This document shows, one piece after another, positions 52,438-61,800 of a stretch of DNA of 64,000 bases. A program made the position numbers and the translations under genes. How positions within the stretch are numbered: position 1 is the stretch's first letter; each line of letters begins with the position of its first letter. Location of the stretch: NCBI RefSeq assembly GCF_000621605.1, contig NZ_JHXX01000001.1, positions 1,116,001 to 1,180,000 of the forward strand, written 5' to 3'. The DNA comes from Butyrivibrio sp. MC2021 (GTDB lineage: Bacteria > Bacillota > Clostridia > Lachnospirales > Lachnospiraceae). The notes under the pieces were generated by a model, which was not told the DNA's origin, searched no databases, and saw only the letters and a program-made list of their open reading frames with translations.

Positions 52438-52466
52438 TTGACTATTACTTTCCTTATTATTATAAT
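52438..52466 (+). promoter_or_regulatory. Promoter of glmS
   Basis: TTGACT (52438-52443) and TATAAT (52461-52466) with a 17-base spacer, giving a leader of about 40 bases. The leader is too short for a glmS ribozyme. Confidence 0.8.
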
Positions 52467-52513
52467 GACTAGTGATTATGCATGAATGTAAATCATAAAC
52501 AGACGGAGATCAT

Positions 52514-54337
52514 ATGTGCGGAATTATAGGTTATATCGGTAAAAAAACTACTAAAGATATCTTATTGGATTCACTGGAGCTTCTGGAGTACAGAGGCTAC
52601 GACAGTGCAGGCATTGCTCTTTTTGCAGAGCCTTCACAGGGTCCTGTTGTAAGGAAGGTGGCAGGAAGAGTTTCTGCCCTTCGCTCTGTATGCGAGGATC
52701 TTCCTTCAGATTCCTGTGCAGGTATCGGCCACACCCGTTGGGCAACCCACGGCGGCGTAAGCGATGCCAACGCTCATCCCCATCAGCAGGGAAGAGTTAC
52801 CCTGGTTCACAACGGAATCATCGAGAACTACAAGGAACTTATCAAGGAATACAACCTCAAGGACAAGCTTGTTTCCGAGACCGACACAGAGGTTGCCGCA
52901 GCGGTTCTTGACACACTCTATGAGGGTGATCCTGAAGCTGCCCTTCGCAAGCTTGTAAGTGTTCTCAAGGGAACCTTTGCTTTTGCGGTTCTTTTCTCAG
53001 ATAAGCCCGGCAACATCTACGCCATCAGAAACGTAAGCCCCATCGTTGTAGCTATGACAGAGCACGGCGCTCTTCTTGCTTCCGACGTGGCTGCTCTTGG
53101 TGTACATGCCAAGGAGTATGCATTCCTTCCCGAATACCAGGTAGCTTGCCTCTCAGCCAAGGGAATCCTTGTTCACGACGAAAAGAAGCGTGAGGTTCCT
53201 CTCCAGCTCATGGAGATCGACTGGGATACCAGCCGCGGCGGCAAGGACGGATATCCTTTCTATATGGAAAAAGAGATCCACGAACAGCCCGATGCCATCA
53301 GAAATACCATCGAGCCCCATATCGTTAACGGCAAGACCTCTTTTGCAGAGGAGCAGATCCCTGATTCACTTTTCAGAGAGAATCAGAATATCGTGGTTAT
53401 TGCCTGCGGTACAGCCATGCATGCAGGACTTATCGGCCAGCAGCTGTTCCACACTCTTGCCAACATCCACACCGATGTGGCCATGGCTTCAGAGTTTACT
53501 TATACCAATCCTGTTATAAAGCCCGGCACTCTGGTGATCGCAGTTTCCCAGTCCGGTGAGACCATCGATACCTTAGAGGCCATCAAATACGCCAAAAAGC
53601 GCGGTGCCAAGGTTCTTTCCATTGTTAACGTCAAGGGTTCAACCATCGCCGATAACAGTGACTACTGCATTTACACCCACGCAGGCCCGGAGATCGCCGT
53701 AGCCAGCACCAAGGCCTTTACAAGCCAGGCTTCCGTATTCTATCTCCTGGCAATACACGCAGCAAGACTCAACGGACTTCTTTCTCTCGAGGAGGTAGCA
53801 GGTTACCTTGCAGATCTTCAGAAGATCCCTGAGGTCATCGGCAAGATCCTCGACAGGAAGGATTTCATCAAGAGCATGACCAGGAACCTTTTATCCTCAG
53901 ATCAGTGCTTCATGATAGGCCGTGGTCTTGACTACTCACTGCTTCTGGAAGGCTCCCTCAAGCTCAAGGAGATTTCCTACATCCACTCAGAGGCCTATGC
54001 TTCCGGCGAGCTTAAGCACGGAACAATTGCTCTTATCACCGACGGAATCCCTGTTGTGGCTCTTGTTACCCAGTCACTTCTGGCTTCCAAGGAGTATTCA
54101 AATATCAGAGAGGTTCAGTCAAGAGGCGGAAATGTGCTTCTTATAACCAAGCAGTCTCTGTATAAGGACATGAATATCGCAGAGGAGGATACCTTTATTC
54201 TTCCCGAGCTGGAGGATATGTTCATGCCATTCCCCGCTGCAGTTGTTATGCAGCTGATAGCCTACTATACATCAGCAGCCAAGGGCTATGACGTGGATAA
54301 GCCACGTAACCTTGCCAAGGTTGTTACCGTAGAATAA
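52514..54337 (+). CDS. glmS: Glutamine-fructose-6-phosphate aminotransferase (isomerizing)
   Basis: 607 residues, full length. Cys2 is the glutaminase nucleophile (MCGIIGYIG), with EYRGYDSAGIA, GHTRWATHGG and VHNGIIENY in the type II amidotransferase domain (1-235). Two SIS sugar-isomerase domains follow (about 285-425 and 455-600; ACGTAMHAGLIG, SQSGETIDTL, ISYIHSEAYASGELKHGTIA), ending NLAKVVTVE. It makes glucosamine 6-phosphate, the entry to peptidoglycan and other amino-sugar glycans. GGAG lies upstream of ATG 52514. It is divergent from the SGNH-manC operon. Confidence 0.97.
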   Translation: MCGIIGYIGKKTTKDILLDSLELLEYRGYDSAGIALFAEPSQGPVVRKVAGRVSALRSVCEDLPSDSCAGIGHTRWATHGGVSDANAHPHQQGRVTLVHNGIIENYKELIKEYNLKDKLVSETDTEVAAAVLDTLYEGDPEAALRKLVSVLKGTFAFAVLFSDKPGNIYAIRNVSPIVVAMTEHGALLASDVAALGVHAKEYAFLPEYQVACLSAKGILVHDEKKREVPLQLMEIDWDTSRGGKDGYPFYMEKEIHEQPDAIRNTIEPHIVNGKTSFAEEQIPDSLFRENQNIVVIACGTAMHAGLIGQQLFHTLANIHTDVAMASEFTYTNPVIKPGTLVIAVSQSGETIDTLEAIKYAKKRGAKVLSIVNVKGSTIADNSDYCIYTHAGPEIAVASTKAFTSQASVFYLLAIHAARLNGLLSLEEVAGYLADLQKIPEVIGKILDRKDFIKSMTRNLLSSDQCFMIGRGLDYSLLLEGSLKLKEISYIHSEAYASGELKHGTIALITDGIPVVALVTQSLLASKEYSNIREVQSRGGNVLLITKQSLYKDMNIAEEDTFILPELEDMFMPFPAAVVMQLIAYYTSAAKGYDVDKPRNLAKVVTVE

Positions 54338-54341
54338 AGCG

Positions 54342-54377
54342 AAAACCCGTAGATGAAAGTAAACATCTACGGGTTTT
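54342..54377. terminator. Terminator after glmS
   Basis: Fourteen-base arms AAAACCCGTAGATG and CATCTACGGGTTTT with an eight-base loop, followed by CTTTAT. The minus exit is TCGCTTTATTC, so it may work in both directions. Confidence 0.88.
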
Positions 54378-54401
54378 CTTTATATTAAATATGCAAATAG
54401 A

Positions 54402-55031
54402 TTACGCTGAAATCTCTACTCCCAGCTTATCACTTCTTTTCTTCATTACGTAAGTGATATAGTCTGTGGAGAAATTGTTAAGAGTGATGCCGACAGCCTC
54501 ATGTCCGCTGAGCTTGAATACTCTTGCAACAGTTCCGGTTACATCGATACGGCCGTTATGTCTGTCCTTATAGAACATAACTCTTACGGTGTCACCAAGA
54601 TTATACTTGGAGTAGCCACCGGTCATAAATGCAAGTCCGCGAAGAGATATATCATGAATGGTGACACTGGCAGGAACCTTACCATTGATATGTACAGTTC
54701 CCTGCGCATTGATCTCGTATCTTGCGGCCTTTCTTTTGTTATTCTCTGTAGTGATCTCGTTTCCTGATACTACGTTGAATTCCGCACCTGCGAAATTGAC
54801 ACTTCTAAGTCTGTCGACTTTGAAAATATGCTTGGCACCGGTTATGCTATCCTCATATTCTACGCTGGCGCTCTTGCACAAATCCACTAACTCGCCGTCA
54901 CAATATACGGGAGTTATCAAAACGCCGTCCTCATAGTTGGTGAGCACAGTGGCCTCAGCCTTACACATTTTTTCCTTATGAATCATGCTGATGATGATTT
55001 TTTTGCCCTGTTTCATCTGCTGTATTTTCAT
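54402..55031 (-). CDS. PilZ domain protein, probable cyclic di-GMP receptor
   Basis: 209 residues. The N-terminal half (about 10-90) is a YcgR-like beta domain; the C-terminal half (about 98-205) is PilZ, with the two c-di-GMP motifs present: R100-x-x-x-R104 in NKRKAARYE and D127-x-S-x-x-G in HDISLRGLAF. Proteins of this layout act as flagellar brakes or control exopolysaccharide. ATG 55031 has no obvious ribosome site. It lies alone between glmS and the ABC exporter. The presence of a chemoreceptor pair in this window fits a motile cell. Confidence 0.9.
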   Translation of the reverse strand: MKIQQMKQGKKIIISMIHKEKMCKAEATVLTNYEDGVLITPVYCDGELVDLCKSASVEYEDSITGAKHIFKVDRLRSVNFAGAEFNVVSGNEITTENNKRKAARYEINAQGTVHINGKVPASVTIHDISLRGLAFMTGGYSKYNLGDTVRVMFYKDRHNGRIDVTGTVARVFKLSGHEAVGITLNNFSTDYITYVMKKRSDKLGVEISA

Positions 55032-55174
55032 AAGGACAGTTTATAAATGTGCGGTGAACAGTTTGTGTTGTAAATGTGAAAAAAATGTGTTCTTGACGTT
55101 TTTTTGAATATTTATTTCATTGGAAACCTTTCCGGCATATTCAGTTCCCATTAAATTTTATATAAATTTCATAA

Positions 55175-56962
55175 TTAGCCAACTTCAAGACCTTCAATCT
55201 GAGCTGTATAGAGATGATAATAATCACCCTTCTTTGCCATAAGCTCGTCATGGCTTCCACACTCTGTAATGCCTCCATCATTGATATACATGATCTTATC
55301 GCACTTGGTGATGGTGGAAAGTCTGTGGGCTATGATAAAGCTTGTTCTTCCCGCCAGCATGGCGTCAAGGCCCTGCTGCAGCGCTTTTTCCGTCTGAACA
55401 TCGATACTGGAAGTGGCTTCGTCCAGCACCAGGATGGAAGGATCCGACAAAAGAGTTCTCGCAAATGATATAAGCTGCTTTTGTCCCTGGGACAAAAGTG
55501 CACCTCTCTCCTTAACCTCTGTTCTGTAGCCTCCGGACATGCCCTTGATAAAGTCGTGGGCACATACCGTCTTGCTGGCGCGTCTGATTTCAGCCTCTGT
55601 GGCGTCCAGCTTGCCGTATCTGATATTGTCCTCAATGGTTCCCGAGAAAATAAAGCTGTCCTGAAGCATGATTCCCATCTGGGAGCGAAGGCTCTTTAAG
55701 GTGACCTTGGAGATGTCCTGACCGTCTATGAGGATCCTGCCGCTGTCCACGTTGTAGAACCTGGAAATAAGGCTCACGATGGTACTCTTTCCTGCTCCGG
55801 TGGGGCCTACAAGGGCTACACTCTCTCCGGGCTTAACAGTAAAGGATACGTTGTGAAGGACCTCTTTTCCCTTCTCGTAGGAAAAAGATACGTTCTCAAA
55901 GGTGACCTCGCCCACGAGCTTTTTCATCTCTACGGCATCCGGAGCATCATCCACGGTAACAGGCTCATCCATGGCCTCAAAGATTCTCTCAAGGTAAGCC
56001 ATGTTGTTGATAAAGCCGTTGAAGATATTACCAAGGTTCATAATAGGCTGCCAGAACCTTGCTGCGTAGCTGGATATGGCTACGATGGTTCCCAGGGTCT
56101 CATTGCCACCGGCGAATATAACCAGACCGAAAATGTATATAGCTGCCCTTACAAGGACTGAAATGATATCGATTCCGGGCCATACCATGGTTGAATAGCT
56201 GACAGCTGTCATCCAGGTCTTACGGCAGTTATTGGAAAGTGTTTTGAAGATGTCTGCGTTCTCATCTTCTCTGGCGAAGATCTGTGTGATTCTCGCACCT
56301 ACGATATTTTCCTGAAGGTAGGCATTTAAGTTGGAGTTCTTGTTGGAAACCGCCTGCCAGGCCTTTCTCTGCTTATTCTTGATCCAGAACATAAATACCA
56401 TCAGGAAAGGGACACCGGCCAGAACCACAAGGCTCAGCTTCACATCCACCGCGAACATGAAGGCCACAATGAATATCAGGTTGATGATCTCCAGAATGAC
56501 GTTGATAAGGCCGTTACTGAGCATATCCGACACGGAGTTTACGTAGTTGACCACCCTTACAAGGATCTTGCCGTGGGGCCTGTCGTCGTAGTACTGGAAT
56601 GGAAGCTTCTGCAAATGCTTGAACAAGTCAGTTCGGATCTGATAAATAATGTCCTGGCTGACATTGACCATTACTCTTGATCTGATGGTGGTAAAAAGGA
56701 CGCTTATGATATAAAAGCAGGATGCGAAAACAACCAGCCTGTACAGCATCTGTACATCCTTCTGGGGTATTGCCACGTCCAGGGCCTTTCTTACGATAAT
56801 GGGGCTCACCAGGGCCGCTGCTCCTCCCATAGCTGAAAGGCACAGTGCCAGAGCCATTTTCCCCGCATGTTTCTTGATATATACCCATGCCCTCAGGAGA
56901 TGTTTTATGTCAAAGGGCTCTTCTAACAGTTCGTCTTCTTTATATGTATTTCGTCTTGCCAT
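55175..56962 (-). CDS. Heterodimeric ABC exporter subunit, TM288-like (consensus Walker B)
   Basis: 595 residues; AAGGAGG before ATG 56962. Six-span exporter domain (about 25-325), then the ATPase domain (about 355-590): Walker A GPTGAGKSTIV, changed signature LSQGQKQL, Walker B ILVLDEATSSID with catalytic Glu, and H-loop IIAHRLSTI. The changed signature pairs with the poor ATP site formed with the partner subunit. This matches the pattern of TM288 and similar subunits. The exporter could move drugs, lipids or peptides. It is 18 bases downstream of its partner. Confidence 0.93.
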   Translation of the reverse strand: MARRNTYKEDELLEEPFDIKHLLRAWVYIKKHAGKMALALCLSAMGGAAALVSPIIVRKALDVAIPQKDVQMLYRLVVFASCFYIISVLFTTIRSRVMVNVSQDIIYQIRTDLFKHLQKLPFQYYDDRPHGKILVRVVNYVNSVSDMLSNGLINVILEIINLIFIVAFMFAVDVKLSLVVLAGVPFLMVFMFWIKNKQRKAWQAVSNKNSNLNAYLQENIVGARITQIFAREDENADIFKTLSNNCRKTWMTAVSYSTMVWPGIDIISVLVRAAIYIFGLVIFAGGNETLGTIVAISSYAARFWQPIMNLGNIFNGFINNMAYLERIFEAMDEPVTVDDAPDAVEMKKLVGEVTFENVSFSYEKGKEVLHNVSFTVKPGESVALVGPTGAGKSTIVSLISRFYNVDSGRILIDGQDISKVTLKSLRSQMGIMLQDSFIFSGTIEDNIRYGKLDATEAEIRRASKTVCAHDFIKGMSGGYRTEVKERGALLSQGQKQLISFARTLLSDPSILVLDEATSSIDVQTEKALQQGLDAMLAGRTSFIIAHRLSTITKCDKIMYINDGGITECGSHDELMAKKGDYYHLYTAQIEGLEVG

Positions 56963-56979
56963 TTTTCCTACCTCCTTTC

Positions 56980-58764
56980 TCAGGCACCGGCCTGGAGCTT
57001 AACAAGCTCTGCGTAATAGCCGCCTTGTTTTATCAGTTCCTCGTGGGTTCCACGCTCTGTTATCTCGCCGTGCTGCATGATAAGGATCTGATCCGCATCC
57101 TTGGTTGTTGAGATACGCTGAGCGATGATGATCTTGGTGCAGGGGAAGTCCAGATTGCGAAGACTCTCCTGGATCTCTTTTTCCGTCTCAAGATCCACCG
57201 CAGAGGTGGTGTCATCCAGGATAAGGATGGCCGGGCGCACCGCCAGGGCTCTTGCCAGGGAGATTCTCTGCTTCTGTCCGCCGGAAAGGCCAACGCCTCT
57301 CTCTCCGACAATGGTGTCATATCCTTCGGGCATCTTTGCGATGAAATCCGAAGCTGCCGAGTATTTTGCAAATTTCAGAACCTGCTCCTTGGTAAGCTCA
57401 CTGTCACCGTAGGCGATATTGCCGTCGATGGTGTCAGAATAAAGAAGTACGTCCTGGGTTGCCAGACCTATATTTTTGCGAAGCTGAGAGAGCTTTAGCT
57501 TGTTAACATTGACTCCATCCACCAGAACTTCTCCCTCAATGGGCTCGTAGAACCTTGGAATAAGGTGGATAAGGGAGGTCTTGCCGCAGCCGGTCTCTCC
57601 CATGATTGCAATAGTCTGTCCGGGCTTGGCGGTAAAAGAGATATGCTCAAGCACAGGGAGCTTGCCGTCGGAGTACATAAAGGAAACGTTCCTGAACTCC
57701 ACCTCGCCTCTGAAGCGCTCCGGCATATCCACGGCATCGGGAGCATCCTTGATCTCAGGCTCGGAGTAGTAGATCTCCATAACCTTGGCTGAGGCTGCGG
57801 AGAATCGTTGGAACTCGTTCATAACGTTACCAAGCTGTCTCATGGGGTTGGCAATGGCCCAGATAAGTCCTGAAAATGCCACATATTCGCCCATGGAGAG
57901 CTGTCCGTTTATAAGGAAAAGACCGCCCGCCAGGATCAGGATAACAGACAGAAGGTTGGCCAGCGTCTCCACGAAGGGATAGAAACGAAGCCATACGTAA
58001 GCTGTCTTTTTATTGGTATCTCTGTAGTCCGTATTGCATTCATCGAACTTCTTTATCTCATAATCTTCTCTGGCAAAAGCCTTAACAACACGGTTTCCGG
58101 CGATATTCTCCTGAGCCACGGTGTTCATGTAAGCAAGCTTCTCACGAAGAAGGGCATGCATGGGAGCCACCAGAAGCTTAAACACATAGATGATAAAAAA
58201 GATAAGCGGGGCCACGATAAGAAGACTGAAGGCCAGCTGCCAGTCCATGGCTATGAAGTACACAGCCGTTGCTGTAACCAGGGAAAAGGCCTCCACTACC
58301 ATTCTTATAACCCAGGCTACCATGTGTCTTACGGCGTCCAGGTCTCCGGTAACTCTTGTCATCAGATCGCCGGTTCTGTAGGTGGAATAGAACTTCATAT
58401 CCTGCCTCTGGATCTTGTCATAGAGGAAATTCCTGACACGGAAAAGAACGGACTGGGACACCTTCTCATAGGCCATACAGTCCAGATATACAATGGCGCA
58501 TCTTAAGACAGTAAGAAATACCATCAGGAAAAGGAGTCTTACAAACTCATCCATGTGAGTCTGAAGGTAGCCCCTGGCCTCTTCTCCGGACAGGAACTTA
58601 TCAACGATCTGGCCGGAAAAAAACGGCACAGTCAGCTGCATCATGTTGTAGACTACTGTGCCAATTATTGCAAATACATAAAGGAGCCTCGCCCCCTCCA
58701 TATTGTCCCAGAGCCACTGTAGCCTGGTTCTGGGATACTTCCATTTTGAGTTATTAGTTTTCAT
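56980..58764 (-). CDS. Heterodimeric ABC exporter subunit, TM287-like (degenerate Walker B)
   Basis: About 594 residues from ATG 58764 (GGGAG ten bases upstream); ATG 58785 is also possible. Six spans (about 25-310) precede an ATPase domain with Walker A GETGCGKTSLI and normal signature LSGGQKQR, but Walker B ends LILDDTTSAVD (Asp in place of catalytic Glu) and the switch His is Gln (IIIAQRISTT). This set of changes marks the weak-site subunit of heterodimeric exporters such as TM287/288 and BmrCD. The giant repeat protein lies directly upstream on the same strand. Confidence 0.92.
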   Translation of the reverse strand: MKTNNSKWKYPRTRLQWLWDNMEGARLLYVFAIIGTVVYNMMQLTVPFFSGQIVDKFLSGEEARGYLQTHMDEFVRLLFLMVFLTVLRCAIVYLDCMAYEKVSQSVLFRVRNFLYDKIQRQDMKFYSTYRTGDLMTRVTGDLDAVRHMVAWVIRMVVEAFSLVTATAVYFIAMDWQLAFSLLIVAPLIFFIIYVFKLLVAPMHALLREKLAYMNTVAQENIAGNRVVKAFAREDYEIKKFDECNTDYRDTNKKTAYVWLRFYPFVETLANLLSVILILAGGLFLINGQLSMGEYVAFSGLIWAIANPMRQLGNVMNEFQRFSAASAKVMEIYYSEPEIKDAPDAVDMPERFRGEVEFRNVSFMYSDGKLPVLEHISFTAKPGQTIAIMGETGCGKTSLIHLIPRFYEPIEGEVLVDGVNVNKLKLSQLRKNIGLATQDVLLYSDTIDGNIAYGDSELTKEQVLKFAKYSAASDFIAKMPEGYDTIVGERGVGLSGGQKQRISLARALAVRPAILILDDTTSAVDLETEKEIQESLRNLDFPCTKIIIAQRISTTKDADQILIMQHGEITERGTHEELIKQGGYYAELVKLQAGA

Positions 58765-58790
58765 AAAAACATGTCTCCCACTCATAGAAT

Positions 58791-58815
58791 TTATGCCCCT
58801 TAATAAGGGGCATAA
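58791..58815. repeat. Perfect inverted repeat before the ABC exporter genes
   Basis: Eleven-base arms TTATGCCCCTT and AAGGGGCATAA around AAT. It lies between the giant gene and the exporter genes, where it could be an operator, a processing hairpin or a weak terminator; no T-tract follows on the minus strand. Confidence 0.55.
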
Positions 58816-58871
58816 CATGATTTTATTACTCGCTTTTATTTAAAACAATTCAGTTTCCGTTTGAAGGCTTC

Positions 58872-61800
58872 TCATTTTTTGCTCTTCTGTGTCACCACAA
58901 ATTCATAGGAGGCTGTAGCGCCTTTACCTGCGCGGTCTGTAGCGGAAACTGTAACGGTGAAGCGGTTTTTGGCTTCGTCATAGTCAAGGCAATAGCCCTT
59001 CTTTACTGTTATCACACCATTTTTTACGGAGACGTATTTAAGAAGCTCCTCATTGTCAGAGGAAATGGTGTACTTAACCCCTGCCTTGGTGGGCTTATAA
59101 TCCCTGCCATGTATGGTGGACTTGCAGGTCACCTTAAACTTCCCGGTGGCTGCCTTGCCTGCTGACTTAATGATAGTAGTATCAGCAGAAGTAATCTCGA
59201 TGGCGGTTACCGGCGCTTTGACAGTAAACTTTAATTTGGCAGCCTTGCCCTCTCCGACAGGATAAGCTGTGAGTGTGTACTTGCCGGGATAGAGCCTCTC
59301 ACTGTCCGAAAGACTTATAAGACCATTCACGTTGTCGATACCGATGATACTGTTTTTATCCTCTGAACTGTACTTATCCTTTTCGGAGGAACCTTCAATC
59401 GTTACCCTGGCAATCCTCCTGCAGTTTGTAGCCTTGGAAAAAGAGGCTGCTGCCAGGGCCACGTTTTTTTCGCCCCAATAGAATGCTTTAGTCCCGGGGC
59501 TTAGCTTAAGCTTTTTCTCATAATAACAAGGACTTGTGCCACTGACAGGTATTGTTAATACCTCGCTCTTTGAAAGAACATTGAGAGATACCATATTTCC
59601 CGAATTATTGCTAAGGTTGTCCCTGAACTGACATAAAGATATTCTTATCTCATAATTTCCATCGTCAAATCCTAAGAGCCATTTTTGGGGAAGCCAAACT
59701 GATATTTCTGTTATGCCTTCCTTAGCTTCATATCTCTGCATTATGTCGGGTCTGTTCATTCCCCAGTCATCTTCCCTGTCAGAAGGATCACGCATCGATA
59801 CACAGTAATATAGGTTCTTAAGCCCATAAGCCTCCTTTGGACGCAAAGCCGCCAATGTAAATCCTTCATTGGTAATATCAACAATCCCGGCCTGCAACTT
59901 GCCAAACTTGGCAGCAACCGGCTCTATGGTATACTTATCACCAATCATATTACCGGCGCTATCCTGGAAATAAAAGTATACAGGATACTCTGAAAGCCTG
60001 TTTCCCTTAAAAGTATCGACTGTAACAGTTCTTCTCTCCGGGTCATAGCTAAGGCCTGCATTCTTCTCGCCTGACAAGTCGCAGAAGAACTTAAGATCCC
60101 TGTAATCAGCCCCTTTATCTATCGAAACCTTGTAGGAAACACTGCTTCCATAGGTCTGGGAAGCCTTGTTATTCTTAAAGCCCTGAACAGAGACCTTGGT
60201 TATAGGGCGATAAATCGAAAAACTTATCTTCTTTTCTTTTTTAAGCCCATCGCAGCTTAAGGCCACAGATATGGTCTTCTTTATGTCGGCAGCTTTGCTG
60301 CAGGCAATGGTCACCTTTTTCTTATCCGAAGAAAGCGTTGAAAAGCCCGGGTGTTTGGATAGTCCTGTAACAGAAACCTTATTAATTGGCAGAATATCAT
60401 TACCCTTTTTGACATATAGCTCATAAACCTCATAGGAAGCTGCTTTAAGACGGGCTGCGGACTCGCAGACAACCTCACTTGCTTTCTTATCGGATACCTT
60501 TTGGTAACACAGATAAGAAAGGGCTTCCGAAGATATGGAAATTTCCGTATCCGCCTTCAGTTTAAGAGTCACTGCTCCATCCTTCAGCTTAACTGCTTTA
60601 CTTCCATCCTGAACTACCTTCGCGGTTTCATACTTATCTTTAGAAGAAACATAGAGCTTAACACTGCTCTGTTTGGGAATCTGATATAAATAGCGCCCCT
60701 GCTCCCGTGCTTGATTCTTAAGATAAATCCCGTCTGCCACCGCTCTTACCGATGATATTCCTTCATCCGAAGAGATCTTCACCTCATAGTAATCTCTCTC
60801 CTCCCCGGGTTCGTCGGGTTCGCTCGGTTCATCGGGATCTGACAAAGCCTTTATTACCGGCTTGATCACCACGTCCTTGGTAACGTTTTTCAGCACATAG
60901 TAACTGTCCTTGCCATCATTTTGGGGAATGAGCTTTTTCCCGTTGCAGGTTACGCTGGTAACCTTTTTCTTTATATAGCTGCGAAGATCTTTGTCATCCA
61001 CTTTAAAATACAGATCATCGCCATCCAGCACTTCATTTTCTGTATGACCAGATACCTTTCTGTAAGATAGCAATAATGGGTCATATTGATAAAAATCGCA
61101 AAAATCTCCGTCGCCGGAAATATCATAGGTGATTGTATGTTTGGGCATATTTATATAAAGATATATGCTTATTGGCAGAGCCTTGGAAACTGCCTTTTTT
61201 ACATCCTTTCTGTCGACAGCTGCCACATAACTGAATGGGATCCCACTGTTATGATCACGCCAAAATATGTTTTCAACCTTCGCATTACCATATTTGTATA
61301 CTACCTTGTCAAACTCGTCTTTTTCGTTTCCCTGAACCCCTAAATAAATATAGTGGTAGACACCGCCAGTTGCTTTGGTGGTATAGTACTTTTTTGCCTT
61401 CTTGTCATAAGCAAATCCTTCTATAACCGTCATATTGGAAGGAAGCTCAGTAAGCTCTTTATTATTATAAAAAAACTTAACTTCAACAGGATCCAAAACA
61501 GGCCCGCTAAACTTCCCGGAGGTGATTTTTACAGTAGTGTCCTTGGTAACCGTCATACTGTACTTAAAGTTCTCATTGGCCACAAGCTCATTTGAATCAC
61601 AGGTAACCGATCTGACTTCATACCCATCTCTTGTTTCAATTTCAAATACCAGAGGTTTTTCACCTCTCACCAGTACCGTTTTTTCAGTTTCATCGGCAGA
61701 GCCATACCCATTTACGTCTACATAGTATATTTGCTTGTAATTGCAGGAAAATGTCACCTTTTTATACTGCCTGACCACAGGGCTTATGACCACATTTCCA

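Noticed and set aside
52467-52513. glmS ribozyme or other riboswitch in front of glmS
   Set aside because: The promoter at 52438-52466 leaves a leader of about 40 bases, far too short for the ribozyme, and no conserved core is visible.
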